Shown here: piece after piece, positions 1-9,517 of the stretch
Position numbering within the stretch: the first letter of the stretch is position 1
Layout of the letters: each line of letters opens with the position of its first letter
DNA from: Penium margaritaceum
Lineage: Eukaryota > Streptophyta > Zygnematophyceae > Desmidiales > Peniaceae
NCBI GenBank assembly: GCA_023375785.1
Contig: SZWC01007292.1
Coordinates: 54,979 to 75,180, forward strand
DNA: 20,202 nt
Direction: 5' to 3'
Made by a program: the position numbers and the translations under genes
Notes under the pieces: model-generated
Seen by the model: only the letters and a program-made list of their open reading frames with translations
What the model was told of the DNA's origin: nothing
Database searches by the model: none

Positions 1-237
1 CATGGGTGATGGCTCCATGCCTTAGCCTGAGAAAAGAAAAAGGCAAGAGGTCCAGGGTCAAGACCTGATGGGAGAAATATCCAAAAAGGTCCTTGGTCTT
101 AGGATTGCCTTGTCAGAGTGTGCTGACTAGGATAAAGGTACCTCTCCTTACTTTTTAGGTGAGGTGAGATCCTTGTGTGCTAGCCATGGACACATGGCGA
201 TTCTCCATGGGTTTGTGGGTGATGTGACCACTAGGAG
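1..237. other. Left flank, no gene seen
   Basis: No open frame of note and no transposon motif was recognised here. It lies just outside the inferred end of the outer copia 3' LTR, so it may be the original insertion target or yet another old repeat. The matching flank at the other end of the outer element is beyond the window, so no target-site duplication can be tested. Confidence 0.4.
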
Positions 238-808
238 TGTGCCATGAGAGTATTCTCTAGCTCTCTAGGTCGTGTGTGACTGGTCAGCCTGATTGTTGGG
301 CTGATTTCCTCTCTTGTGTGAGATTGTGGACTCTAGTGTGTGAGTCTTAGCCTCCATGGCTCAGTGGTGTGGCTTGTGAGAGGGCTGACTTGCCCAAGCT
401 CTAGCTCTATATGTACTCCATCATTTTGAGTGATTCAACAACCATTCTTCAGCACAAGTGATGCCCTTTCAGTCCCACATGCTCGCTGCTTCAAGACTCC
501 TTGTCTCCTCCAGTTCCAATATCTTGAACCTAGACACTCTATGCTACTAAGATCAGCCGTCCATGACTGTCAGTGGCATGAGCGTCGGTGGCCACTCTCG
601 ATAGAGCTGGCCGTGCACTGCTACCAACTCGGAGACTCCACATAGGGAGACAGGAGCCACGCATCTAAAAAATGGTGCCCCGTCCCCTCCATCGCTCAAT
701 GCCCCCCCGCCGCCAACGTCTTCCTAGTTAGTCGTCTGCACGAGCATGTACAAGAGCTGAGAGGCCACAATACATATGAGTGAGACAGTGCACGCACAAA
801 TCACAACA
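238..808 (-). repeat. Outer copia 3' LTR, strongly diverged
   Basis: The start is firm: reading the minus strand down from 808 gives TGTTGTGA directly after the polypurine tract. Scattered islands match the inner copia LTR in order: a segment like CTTGTACATGCTCGTGCAG (about 740-760), a TCTAGGTTCA block (about 525) and a block resembling ATGGAG.CT..AAGACT (about 340-360). The end near 238 is my estimate from the order of these islands and from the expected family length of about 645 bp. Divergence is high and part of the LTR could be replaced by other sequence. Confidence 0.5.
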
Positions 809-820
809 CTCCCCCATGAC
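809..820 (-). promoter_or_regulatory. Polypurine tract, outer copia
   Basis: The minus strand reads GTCATGGGGGAG immediately before the LTR start TGTTGTGA. The inner copia has the identical 12 bases at 10994-11005 before its own 3' LTR. In LTR retrotransposons this tract primes plus-strand DNA synthesis. Confidence 0.85.
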
Positions 821-1002
821 CCGTGGGCACCAGGTTACATGCACATGCAGAGGTCATGCATCCACAACACACACCATGAGTTATGCTCTTCAATGATGTC
901 ATACCCTCATGTCTCTATAGTCTAGCAAAGCCATAAAAGTGCCATGATGAGTCCACAAAGGGTTAGGGCACATAGTGAACTCAAGAATGCATGAGTGCGC
1001 AC

Positions 1003-1750
1003 TCACGGATGCTCACCAACTGGAATAATGGCTTTCTTCAATGATGTGTGATTGACCGCCTTGGTCAAAAAGCGAGCAAGCTTTTGTACAGTCTTGACCC
1101 ACACAATCCGGATGCCGGCCTCATGCAACAAAATATGTACATTTTGACAATCCACGATGGTGTGCTTTGTGTGCATGTGATGAATGCCATCATTGTCTAC
1201 AATGGCTATTGCACTCTCATTCTAACAATACAGCGTGATGGGTGATGCCGGCTGACGAAAATCGCACAGCAGGCGATGGAGCCACACATTCTCACGTGCA
1301 CCGGTGTCCAACACTACGTACTCTGCCTCGGCAGTGCTGCATGCGATGCAACCCTGTTTCCCACTCCACCACGAGACACCCGTACCGCTGATGAGAAAGA
1401 TCCACCTAGTCCGACGCTTATCGTCTATGCTCCCAGCCCAGTCACTATCGGTGTAGCCCTCAACAACTACAGATGGCTGGTGACGAAACGTCAGTCCACA
1501 ACGTGGGGTGGAGACAACGTGCCGCATCACACGCATGGCTGCAATTGGTGTGGGGAGTGGGAGAACTGTGCTAGGACATTCACGGGAAAGGCAATGTCCG
1601 AACGCATGGTAGTGGCTAGGAACATGAGTGACCCAATGACACGGGGTCAAAAGCTTTCAACTTGGTCTGGCCGTCTGGAGTCATGGATGTTGAGGCACTC
1701 AGTACAGTGGATAAGAAGTCCGCAAAGCACTCAACAGTCAATGGGTCAGT
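1003..1750 (-). pseudogene. Copia pol end: connection region and RNase H
   Basis: This is the end of the outer copia polyprotein. From high to low coordinate it shows an FADFL segment (about 1725), a SLMFLATTMRSDIAF-like block (about 1630-1590) typical of the copia RT connection, then RNase H with GYTDSDWAG, VSWWSGKQGC and STAEAEY (about 1460-1300). In the same frame it continues past a TAG at 1222-1224 to MHTKHTIVD and FLTKAV. The frame ends at TGA 1003-1005. A frameshift lies near 1630. The catalytic part of RT should precede this but is absent, so the copy is dead. It aligns with 10107-10907 of the inner copia. Confidence 0.85.
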
Positions 1751-2900
1751 TGTGCTAGCGGGAACTGACGCAAGCACTTGACCACATGTACTTGTGGGGG
1801 AAATGACTACGTGCGCTCATGGGACTCACATGGCCACTACACCCGCGGCTATGATGGGCGGGTCGTCATCAGCCGGAGACCAGACCACAGGTGAGGGGGT
1901 TCGGAATGACCCATCCATTGGCCTAGACTCACCCATTTGTAAGGAAGCCATAAGGTGGGAACGTGGTTGGCATGCAACAACAGAATGATTGATAGGTTTC
2001 CATAAGTGAGAGCTTCAAAGAAGAGGGTGTCTTGAGACTCAGCAACGTGGTGGCGAGCAGGGTCCCAAAACCATCCGGCCTTTGACCCGTGGAGAAATGT
2101 TGAGAAAGGCACACATGCGACCACAAAGTAAGACCTTGGACCTGTGCTGGTCCTCGGAGTCCCAGACACAATCCAGGGAGTTACAGGCACGAGCAAGATG
2201 AAGGTTGCCGCGATGGCCTACCACAACTCATATGAAATGACATGGTCTGGCAGGGAGCGTGCGACAGGCGGTTGTAGACCCACAACACGTAAGAGAAGTC
2301 CTCAAAGGCAAAGGATTTAAGACAAACGCACTCATACCACTTGGTGCAAACCGCATCCTCTATGGTGTAGTTCAAGCGCTCGGACACACCATTCTGTTGG
2401 GGAATTACAAGGACAAAGGGCTGGTGAATACACCATGTTCAACCAAGCATGCATCAAGAAGCTCACTCACAAATTCACCTCCACGATCCAACCGAAACGT
2501 GTAAAGTGTTTGACATGACTGACGCTCAACCATCACGAGCCACAGGCGCTCCCCCAAGGTGGCATCGCTCTTGTCTTAAAGGTTGACCACCGCATCGAAG
2601 AATCGTTAGTTGGGGAAAATGATGTATGGACCAAGATCTGAGAGAAACCCGACGTGAAGAGGCTGAGAAGGTCTGAGTAGACCAGTTTGAACCAGCGCAG
2701 GGCCTAAGAGGTGGAGTCAGGGTAACTTCAGGGATGCATCTTACCCTGAGCGGAAAGAGGCCATTGGTCTTGGGCGACTTCTAGCATGAAGCCGCATCAA
2801 GACCAAGGGCTGACTATGACCAGTGAGCTTGGAAATAGTATTTGAGCTCACATAGAAAAATTGGCAATGTACCAAATGCGGGTGCTCAGGGTACACGTTA
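1751..2900 (-). pseudogene. Copia integrase remnant with truncated linker
   Basis: Minus-strand integrase of the outer copia. A SDLLS segment near 2671 matches the first catalytic aspartate region of HSDLLGP in the inner copy. LDRGGEFVSELLDA (about 2490-2455) carries the second aspartate. QQNGVSERLNYTIEDAV (about 2405-2350) carries the catalytic glutamate. Downstream come the WDPA..HHVAESQDTLFFEALTY block (about 2090-2010) and a MGESRP..DGS segment shared with the inner copy. Several frameshifts and stops separate these blocks. The linker then shows about one and a half degenerate units of the proline/serine/threonine repeat found at 8642-8929 before it joins the RNase H part directly, marking the RT deletion. 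The 2700-2900 stretch aligns at DNA level with 7660-7780. Confidence 0.8.
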
Positions 2901-3596
2901 CTGTTAACAAACACATATGCAACTAGGGATCAACTAAAGGAGACATGGGGAGCGTAACAAGAAACATGATACAAATCATCCACAACTGACACATGGAGTA
3001 CTACGGCATGCTTGTCCCAAAAGTCATTGTGGCATAGACACCAGAGTACTCAACAAAAAGACCCATCCTTGTGCATGATGCGCTGAGAGGAGGCTGAGCT
3101 CAAGAGCAAGGACAAAGAGGACATTGAAAATGTACAGGGGACCACACGGGCCATGAACACGTACAGCCTCAACACCATGGATAGACAAGGACTTACCACA
3201 TCTTATGCTTACAAACCAAGTAGATTCAACAAGACTAAGAACAACGAAGTCACCACGACAACATGACATGTGGTGGATAGCACTTGAGGCAATGATCCAG
3301 GTGCCACATGCCTCTCGACCTATCTTTGTCACTGAGAAATGTGCCATAGAACACTTCGTATGTTCTGGACACTCAGCACAGGACTCAAAATAATTACAGA
3401 CCGCATGGATCTGTGACTCATCAAGGCAAGCAGTGCTGTCAAGTCCATCCTCATCGTGCTCTGGTAAAGCTCTTTCAAAAGAGTCAACACAAGCAACAAA
3501 CACAACTGGACAAGAAGATTGTGGACAACCTAGATTTGACAACACACTCTCACCTTCCTCAATAGAAAGGGCTAGCTGCTGAAAAAGCTCTGTCAT
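2901..3596 (-). pseudogene. Copia protease and following region, active site lost
   Basis: The 190-residue open frame at 3024-3596 contains WIIASSAIHHMSCC (about 3300-3260). It aligns with the copia aspartic protease start, whose family pattern is a tryptophan, two or three hydrophobic residues, DSGA, then HM. Here the aspartate is alanine and the glycine is serine, so the enzyme cannot be active. About 60 residues on, FNVLFVLALELSLLS matches the usual NVL.VP....NLLS segment. Below 3024 the DNA aligns with 7440-7650 of the inner copia. Upstream the frame stays open through a polar Gag/protease spacer (QQQQYQDPQEC near 3605-3635). Confidence 0.75.
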
Positions 3597-3754
3597 GGTG
3601 CACTCCTGAGGGTCCTGATATTGCTGCTGCTCTGAGAAGCGAGTTTCTCTGCTACTATTGCGGTTGCGACACGACCCACTTGTGTGGCACTGGAAGACAT
3701 CTTGTGCGCCAATTGGAGGCGGTGCTTGATTCTGCTCAAGTCAAGGGGCTACCA

Positions 3755-3793
3755 ACACTCAATGTAGCAGTGAGCTCCACCACGATTGTAGCA
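3755..3793 (-). pseudogene. Degenerate CCHC zinc knuckle of copia Gag
   Basis: In one minus-strand frame these 13 codons read CYNRGGAHCYIEC. The family pattern is CX2CX4HX4C. Here the second cysteine is arginine and one residue is missing between it and the histidine. Stops lie on both sides in the same frame. The position between gag and protease is right for a nucleocapsid knuckle that binds the packaged RNA. Confidence 0.6.
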
Positions 3794-4615
3794 GTATACA
3801 AAATGTCAAGTGCCATTGCTCGCCGACGGTGGCTGCTTTTGCTCCATGCCACATACTTTCTATGCCTTCTTTCCCTGTGTGGCTATTGCATTAACCTGAT
3901 CCTATCAAGCCAGAGGAGAGGAAGAGGAGGAGGGAGTGGGGGAGGCAGAGCAGGAGATGAACAGGGTCGAGGGTGATTGAGGTATTCCAATCTCTACTAA
4001 AACAAGAGGGCTCTCTTGATGCGCGCGAGCTGCCTCCCTTGCAAATGTCATTTGAAAATAGTATTACTAGGCCCAAGGAAGGAACTGGTGGGACTCTGAA
4101 ACCTCCAAGAGTGTCACATGGTCAAAGCCGGAGAACAACCCAGAGTGCTCCAGATGGGCCCCTAGCATGACAGTGTCAAGGGCCCAAAGCTGCGTCTTGC
4201 CACCAATCTCGAGGCGTGCCTACATGTGCATGGCGCGTCTCTAGTAGTCAGCAGCAAGCTTTGATGATTCCTCAAGGAGGGAGTGAAACTCGTGAAGATG
4301 GCCCGTCCTCGTCGCATGTGTCTTCGCAAAAGCAATGTCAGGGCCAGCTTCCAACCTCGGCAGGGATCCATCTTGTTCAATCCCAACTAAGCCAAAAAAG
4401 GGACAGACATTGACAATTGTCTCCTTTAGCATGGCATAAAGAAGGTTGCACATCTCTCTTGCTACTTTCTAGACCTGGCAAGCATCGGCCATCTTGTACT
4501 TGCTCTGGTAGTACGACCAAATGTCGACAGAGGGATTGACAATTCTCTCCTTTAGTACGGAATAATGTCTCGCTCCATTTTCTCCTTTTTCTTCTTCTTC
4601 ACTCACGGATTCCAT
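3794..4615 (-). pseudogene. Probable copia gag remnant
   Basis: From an ATG at 4615-4613 a frame begins MESVSEEEEKGENG. It runs to about 4251 with a single TAG (in ADACQV-stop-KVAREMCNLLYA), then breaks into short frames before the zinc knuckle at 3793. Nothing here is strongly diagnostic for copia Gag; the call rests on position between leader and protease and on the knuckle that follows. An internal near-repeat, with 17 of 18 bases the same as CTAAAGGAGA.AATTGTCA, occurs twice about 120 bp apart. The purine-rich tract at 3913-3960 is low complexity. The true start codon is uncertain. Confidence 0.45.
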
Positions 4616-4716
4616 GATACTTTCTGAAGCTCAAATAGAGAGATGACCCTGTCACCTCCTCTCGCAACAGCTGCTACAACTGCTATTGCTAGTTGTTGTT
4701 ACAATTGTTGATGCAA
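4616..4716 (-). other. Outer copia leader, left half
   Basis: Non-coding stretch rich in CAA, CAG and GCA triplets on the minus strand, of the same character as 19300-19600. The two pieces were contiguous before the inner copia inserted between them. Confidence 0.6.
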
Positions 4717-4721
4717 AGTAG
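4717..4721. repeat. Target-site duplication AGTAG, left copy
   Basis: AGTAG sits directly before the TGTTG start of the inner copia 5' LTR. The same five bases follow the TTTTCTCA end of its 3' LTR at 19295-19299. Confidence 0.85.
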
Positions 4722-5366
4722 TGTTGTGATGTGAGTCGTTCCCGTCTCATTGTACAGCTGACTGTGACCACTCGGCCTTGTCCATGCCCGTACAGATCCC
4801 TGATGCGGACCTAGCTGGCGCCAGAGGACAGACAGGTGGTAGCTTGATCCACCTGCAATTGCCAGATAGCTGCCACGACGTCCCGAGTGCTTGCTGGGGT
4901 GCTCTACAGTTTTTGTGCAGTCGCTAGAGTTCTCTTGGTGGACTACGTCTTGAGCCCAATTTGCATGTTATACATTGTGTGTCTATAGATTGGTGCCGGA
5001 CCTGTGCGTGTGACTAGTCGTTGTTTCCTGCTCAACATTTTGCATCTCTAGGTTCAGACAGTGTTGCGTTTGGACGCCTGTGCGTAGAGTTACAGCCAAA
5101 ATAATGGTTTTGGCCGGTTTTATGACAAACTGACACTACCGTGTGTGTCACCCGCCATGCACTGCAGCAGGTATTCATGTTGTGTGATTTGAAGTTGTCA
5201 TTTCTCTGTGTATTACTAAGCTAATGGAGCTTATAAGACTTTGCGCGTCTACCTAGCCTAACTCTTGCTGTATCCTGGACCTGCTTGCTTGCTAGTGCAC
5301 CAGCTGACTGGATTGTGTCGCCATGTTAGTAGCAGCAAGGCTAGGACTCTTGTTACCAGTTTTGCT
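4722..5366 (+). repeat. Inner copia 5' LTR
   Basis: Starts TGTTGTGATGTGAG and ends at the base before the primer-binding site. It matches 11006-11544 and, after the gypsy insertion, 19186-19294 along its whole length, with many substitutions. Shared landmarks include CTTGGTGGACT, GCATGTTATACATT, TCTAGGTTCAGAC (TTTAGGTTCAGAC in the 3' copy) and CACCTGCTTGCTTG-like blocks near the end. The last base is not the usual CA, probably through mutation. Confidence 0.9.
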
Positions 5367-5378
5367 TGGTATCAGAGC
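5367..5378 (+). promoter_or_regulatory. Primer-binding site for initiator Met tRNA
   Basis: TGGTATCAGAGC is the standard complement to the 3' end of plant initiator methionine tRNA and lies directly after the 5' LTR. It primes minus-strand DNA synthesis. It is intact here. Confidence 0.95.
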
Positions 5379-6111
5379 AGCGAGACATCCCTTGCTGGGC
5401 TCTGCAGCAAAGACAGAGTAGCGGCGGTAGTATTGAGAGTCACAGCTAAAACCACAGTCATGGGAGGACCCACGAAGCCACGGTGACCCGTTGCAGTAGA
5501 TTGTAGCTATGGAGACACCCATGCAACCACATCACCACGACACCACCACGATGCAGCCAAGGGATTCCCAACCCTCTCCAGCAAAAGTTGAGGCACGAAA
5601 TGTTGAGAAGGGGTCTGTGAAGGTTCCTCAAACCTTTACTCAAGTTGCACCTACCCCTCCCTACTGGATGTTAGCAAGTGCAACTGCCCCATATGACCAC
5701 CGTTTTTTATATGTAAGGGCTCGCTAGAAGGATCATGCAAAACCCTATCCATTACGTCTTCTCCTGCCTCATTTCACGCCCTGTAGGCTCCAGGAAACGA
5801 AGGAATGCTCTCAGATCCAGGATTTTTTCCGGATTTTGGGCTAAAACGATAACGCTGACATTTTTGCCTTTTTCAAGGTGTTTTTGGACGAAACCACTGC
5901 CATTGTAGTCAGAATCATCTGGCGCTCCATATTTTACTTCATTTGGACAGCCTTCATGCTGATGTCATCATTGTAGGTGATAACGTCAGCACCAACACAA
6001 CCAATTTTCTGCTGAAACATCACGGTTTGCCAGTGTTCCAAATTTCCGAGAATCGTTAAAGGTTCTTTATTCTAACAACGTTGACGTTTGGACCCATACT
6101 GAGTTGCACCG
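5379..6111 (+). other. Inner copia leader region
   Basis: No convincing gene. The first 30 bases or so (AGCGAGACAT..CTTGCTGGGCTC) align with the outer copia just past its primer-binding site, so this is true element leader. A 72-codon frame at 5509-5727, rich in His, Pro and Gln, has no recognisable domain. From about 5730 to 6110 the sequence becomes more AT-rich and has no counterpart that I can see in the outer copia, so it may have been acquired separately. Confidence 0.5.
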
Positions 6112-6990
6112 ATGCCACCAGTCCGTGACAAGGGCAAGGGGTTACGAGGCCCCTCCTCTTCCTCTTTGGCCATCATGAGTCCACAGTCGCTGTCACTCGC
6201 GATCGACAAGCTTCGTCGGACACAGGATGAGATGCGCCGATAGTAGCAGCATCAGACCGACGCGCTACAGGAGATCGTGGAGACACTGAGGAGCCAACCA
6301 GGGGACTCAGGGCTGACACCAAGAGAACCTGCTAGAGCTGTGCCATCTGTTCAACAGTCTTAGCCCTATACACCACCGTAGCCTCAGTATCCCTCCTTAC
6401 ATATTGACACTTGCGATGAGGAGGAGATGGAGGATGACACATGTGAGGACGATATCTTCATCCTTGAGGAGCGTATTTCTGAGCTGCATTTGGGATCACA
6501 GCCTCTCACCCCGAACCCTTCTCGCAACATTCACCTTTGTTGGCGTTTCTCTCACTGGTGGTCTCCCTTTGCCTCGTCCGCCATCTCCCAAGCCTCAGGT
6601 CGCCCTCCCCACGGAGCCGCAACCAAAGGACTTTGAGACATCTCCACCTCGTTCCAATAGCGATGAGGGCTTTGATTGTTGGGAGACCCTCGTTCAAGTT
6701 TTGGCCGACTCCGAGGACGTCTGGCCCTACTAGCACAACCAGTACTGGACTCGCAATACTCACCAGGTAAAGAAAATAGGGAGAGCGATGCGCCGCCTGC
6801 TCTACGCCATGCCGTGGGAGAATGTGGTCAACTTTTGCCTTATTTTTCTGAGGACGAGATTGGCACTCAAGCGGATTCACGCCAGGGGTAGGAGCTGGCG
6901 TTGACACTACTTGCTGCGAAGACCCATGACACACGAGGGCGGCTTGACTGTGTGAGTTCCACCCCCTCTTCCAAGGTCTGACGGAGCTCG
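6112..6990 (+). pseudogene. Gag-position ORF, not recognised, with four early TAG stops
   Basis: From an ATG at 6112 (MPPVRDKGKGLRGPSSSSLA) one frame is readable to 6636 apart from TAG at 6241, 6244, 6361 and 6379. It shows a glutamine-rich probable coiled coil (residues about 30-65), a proline/glutamine stretch, then an acidic segment, CDEEEMEDDTCEDD. Near 6540 the protein-like signal moves to another frame (PRPPSPKPQVALPTEPQPKD, then CWETLVQVLADSEDV) with TAG at 6731. Near 6760 it moves again, with TAG at 6889. Each TAG sits where CAG would fit. It occupies the gag position, but I see no copia Gag domain and no zinc knuckle. The opening resembles gypsy-type Gag N-termini in style only. Confidence 0.45.
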
Positions 6991-7377
6991 TAGCAGAATA
7001 TTGGCGACGCACCATGCGCCTTTTCGTGCGTGTTAGGACTTGTGGCAGGATGTAGCTATGGGCACTCGACACCATCATGATGGGGGTGCACTTGGACCAC
7101 ATGAAGATCTTTACGGGCTTCGACCGTACAGCCCTCTCTATACTGCAAAGAGGGCCGCACGGAGGAACCACAGATGCTTCCGTGTGCTCGTCGCTATTTT
7201 CTCTAGGTGACATCGGCTCAAGAGGTTGTTGCCCCCCATCAGCAGAGTCAAAGTCTACTTGTTACGACAGTGATTGTGACCCCTCCTACACCTCTGTTCC
7301 GTTTCACCAGTCCCACCCTCCACCGCTTCCTCCTCCTCCTCCTCTACCCTGAATGACAAGACTAAGGGTAGGGCTCG
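6991..7377 (+). other. Proline-coding, TCC-rich spacer
   Basis: Between the gag-position ORF and the protease-region remnant. A 91-codon frame (7077-7352) ends in a proline run encoded by CCT/TCC triplets (7308-7350). The protease active-site segment seen in the outer copia is expected about here, but no DSG or HM motif is found. It is either deleted or unrecognisable. Confidence 0.4.
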
Positions 7378-7780
7378 TGATTTCCAATGTGCCCTTTGTC
7401 CATGCTCTTGCTCTCTGTTCGTTCTTGTACCAAGATGGGTCTCTCTGTTGAGAACTCCGCTGACTCTACCCCAGTGAATACTCTCGACACTCATGACGTT
7501 GCACTTCATGCCTCAGTTTTTGATGACCTGTATCGTGTGTTTTGTATCACTCTCTCTACCTCTTCTCATTCCTCTACATCTGCACGAGTGTTTTTCATTG
7601 GCTTTCTCCCTCCAACATTTTCTGTATTACTGTCTTTTCCATGTGAACTCAGATACTGTGTCCAAGCTCATTTGGACTCAGCCAGCCCTTTGTGAGGCTG
7701 CCCAAGACTAATTGACTCTTCTGGGCTCAGGATAAGATCATTTTTGTACTTATACTGGCTCCACTTCCCGGGCAATACGG
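7378..7780 (+). pseudogene. Copia protease end and pre-integrase region
   Basis: DNA-level alignment by eye with the outer copia defines this segment. TTTCCAATGTGCCCTTTGTCC matches the outer NVLFVLAL block. GACACTCATGACGTTGCACTTCATG and GATGACCTGTATCGTGT match 3020-2960, and TCCATGTGAACTCAGATACTG matches 2870-2840. A 102-codon frame at 7387-7695 covers most of it (DTHDVALHASVFDDLYRVFC). The cysteine/histidine pattern of a working integrase zinc finger was not found. Compared with the outer copy, part of the stretch before the integrase core is shorter here. Confidence 0.55.
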
Positions 7781-8494
7781 CCGCTTGAGTTGGTCCACTC
7801 GGACCTTCTTGGTCCCCTCCATGTCTAGTCCCTCTCAGATCGGGGGTGATATGTTGTTACCATGACTGATTAATTTACCTGGATAACGTCTACGGCCTCT
7901 GCCATAAGAGCGATGCCGCTCTGGTAGTTTACCGGTGGCTGGTGATGGCTGAGCACTAGTCTCATCAGACCCTCCGCACGTTCTGCTCGGATCGTGGTGG
8001 TAAGCTCTTAGGCAAGATGGACACCTTCTTTACAAAGCGTTATAATTATCATCAGCTCTCTAACGCTACTACACCATAGCATAATGGGATGCCTGAGTGC
8101 TGGACTTGCACCATGGAGGATGCGGTTGGTACCATGCAATCTGATTGCAGTCTTCAAGAGTCCTTTGCATGTGAGGGATTTTCCTACATGACGTGGGTCT
8201 GGAACCGCCTACCGCATGGTCCTCTCCCGGACCATGTCACACCATACAAGTTGTGGTTTGGCCATTACGTCAAACCTCCGTGTTGCTCGTGTTTGGGGGT
8301 CCTTAGCCTGCGTCTGGTACACCGAGGACTAGTAGGGATCCAAGGTCTCACATCCGGGTCACAAGTGTGCCGTACTCGGCACTTCCCTGTGGTCGAAGGT
8401 CTGGCGCTTTTAGGACCTTGCTTGTCATTGCATAATTGAGTCTCAAGATGCTCTCTTCTTTGAGGCTCTCACCTACCGCGAGCTATCCAGCATT
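7781..8494 (+). pseudogene. Copia integrase core, multiply stopped
   Basis: Integrase splices element cDNA into the host genome. The first catalytic aspartate is in LELVHSDLLGPLHV (GAC 7802-7804). The second is in FCSDRGGKL (GAT 7990-7992). The glutamate is in HNGMPE (GAG 8095-8097). Stops in the first frame are TAG 7826, TGA 7847 and TAA 7871; in the second frame they are TAG 7957 and TAG 8077. A frameshift near 7900 separates the two frames, with KSDAALVVYRWLVMAEH resuming the match. The 116-codon frame 8089-8439 carries the rest of the core. A further frame change brings in ESQDALFFEALTY near 8440, shared with the outer copia. Confidence 0.85.
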
Positions 8495-9517
8495 TTGTCG
8501 CTGCCCACCAACCACATTCCCATCTGTGTGGCTTCCCGACAGATGGGGGAGTCTAGACCTGCGGATGGGTCCGTCTGGGCCTCATCACTTGTGGTTCGGT
8601 CTCTCGCTGATGACGATCTGGCCATTATGGTGGTCTCGTCAGCTCCCTCTGGCACACCTAACCATATGCCTGTCTTAGTCCCCTCTTGCACACCTGATCC
8701 TGTGCCAATTTTTGTCCCTTCTGGAACACCTGCTCTCGTGTCATTCTCAATCCCTTCCAACACACCTGCTCTTATGCTAGTCTTAGTACCTTCTAGCACA
8801 CCTACTCCCGTGCAAGTCTTAGTCCCTTCTAGTACACCTACTTGGCTGCAAGTGTCAGTGCCTTCTAGCACACCCACTATCGTGCCTGTGCCTGTTTACT
8901 CTGGCACACCTGATCATCTGTCTACACCTGCTTCCCCAGTGCACAAGCTAGCACCTGTCCATGATTGTTCTTCATCCTTTCCCCTTCCCAGTGAGCCTAG
9001 AGTCCCAGTGACTATGGACCAGCCGGTTGCTATGCACCCAGAGGTGAGCAACTCTGCTTTGGACTACTCTCGTAAGCCGAGTGGTCGTCTTCAACCACTG
9101 GCCTCCAGGGCACAATTTACGGTCAATTCGGCACCTAGGCGCTCCGCTCGCAGTATTCAGGATGGCGATCCGAGCAGAAAGGCCCTTGGTTGGAGTGTCC
9201 AGGCGAACTACAGAGAGGTGCACCTAGCTTGCCTTGTCAGTCACGAGTCGGTCCCTCCAGAATTCTCGGTCGCTTGCGATGCTGCAGTTGACCTTATCGT
9301 GATCAGGCCAAGTCCAGATGCATGTGTCTTAGAGACCCAGAGATCTCACTCGAAAATGCCTGATCAGGGTACATTGAAGGAGGTATTCTCGGCTGATGAT
9401 GTACAGTTGTTGCGTGTTGCTTGTGAGGATGAGTTGAGCACGGTGTCTATGAGCTTGTCGACCTCCCACCTGGACAGAAGGCTGTATAGGAAAACTGGGT
9501 CTTTCACAAGAAGGTGA
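8495..9517 (+). pseudogene. Integrase-RT linker of copia pol, long open frame with repeats
   Basis: The longest intact frame in the window, about 340 codons. It is internal to pol, so the apparent start at 8495 is not a real start. It begins with integrase C-terminal sequence (SLPTNHIP, then MGESRPADGSVW) shared with the outer copia. Residues about 50-145 are eight 12-residue units built on VPSSTPTPVQVL. The remainder is a polar, low-similarity linker. Near 9448 the RT signal begins in a different frame (YELVDLPPGQKAV). Proline-rich spacers between integrase and RT are normal in copia elements; a regular repeat there is less usual. Confidence 0.7.
8642..8929 (+). repeat. Eight in-frame 36-bp tandem repeats
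   Basis: Eight consecutive 36-bp units, each encoding 12 residues on the pattern [VAI]-[PY]-S-x-T-P followed by six variable, mostly hydrophobic residues. Successive ACACCT cores are spaced exactly 36 bases apart, with no frame-breaking indel. Units differ from each other at many positions, so the array is old or diversified. Confidence 0.9.

Larger units (their letters stand above)
238..4721 (-). mobile_element. Outer Ty1/copia element, 3' part
   Basis: On the minus strand this holds, in copia order from high to low coordinate, a gag remnant, protease, integrase, RNase H, a polypurine tract and a 3' LTR. The reverse transcriptase between integrase and RNase H is missing. The element is cut at 4721 by the inner copia insertion and resumes at 19295. 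It belongs to the same family as the inner copia: integrase, linker and protease-downstream segments align at both DNA and protein level, and both LTRs begin TGTTGTGA right after a GGGGGAG tract. The low-coordinate boundary is approximate. Confidence 0.85.

Noticed and set aside
406..470. Plus-strand TATA-like LTR promoter (CTCTATATGTACTCC) of a separate solo LTR
   Set aside because: Suggestive, but the surrounding islands align better with the minus-strand outer copia LTR, and no second LTR boundary or target duplication was found.
1276..1758. 160-codon plus-strand open frame
   Set aside because: It is the antisense shadow of the outer copia RNase H on the minus strand, which has clear family motifs.
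3891..4076. CRISPR, tRNA or rRNA signals anywhere in the window
   Set aside because: No regularly spaced identical repeats, cloverleaf-like sequence or rRNA core was noticed. The regular repeats found are in-frame protein repeats or leader repeats.
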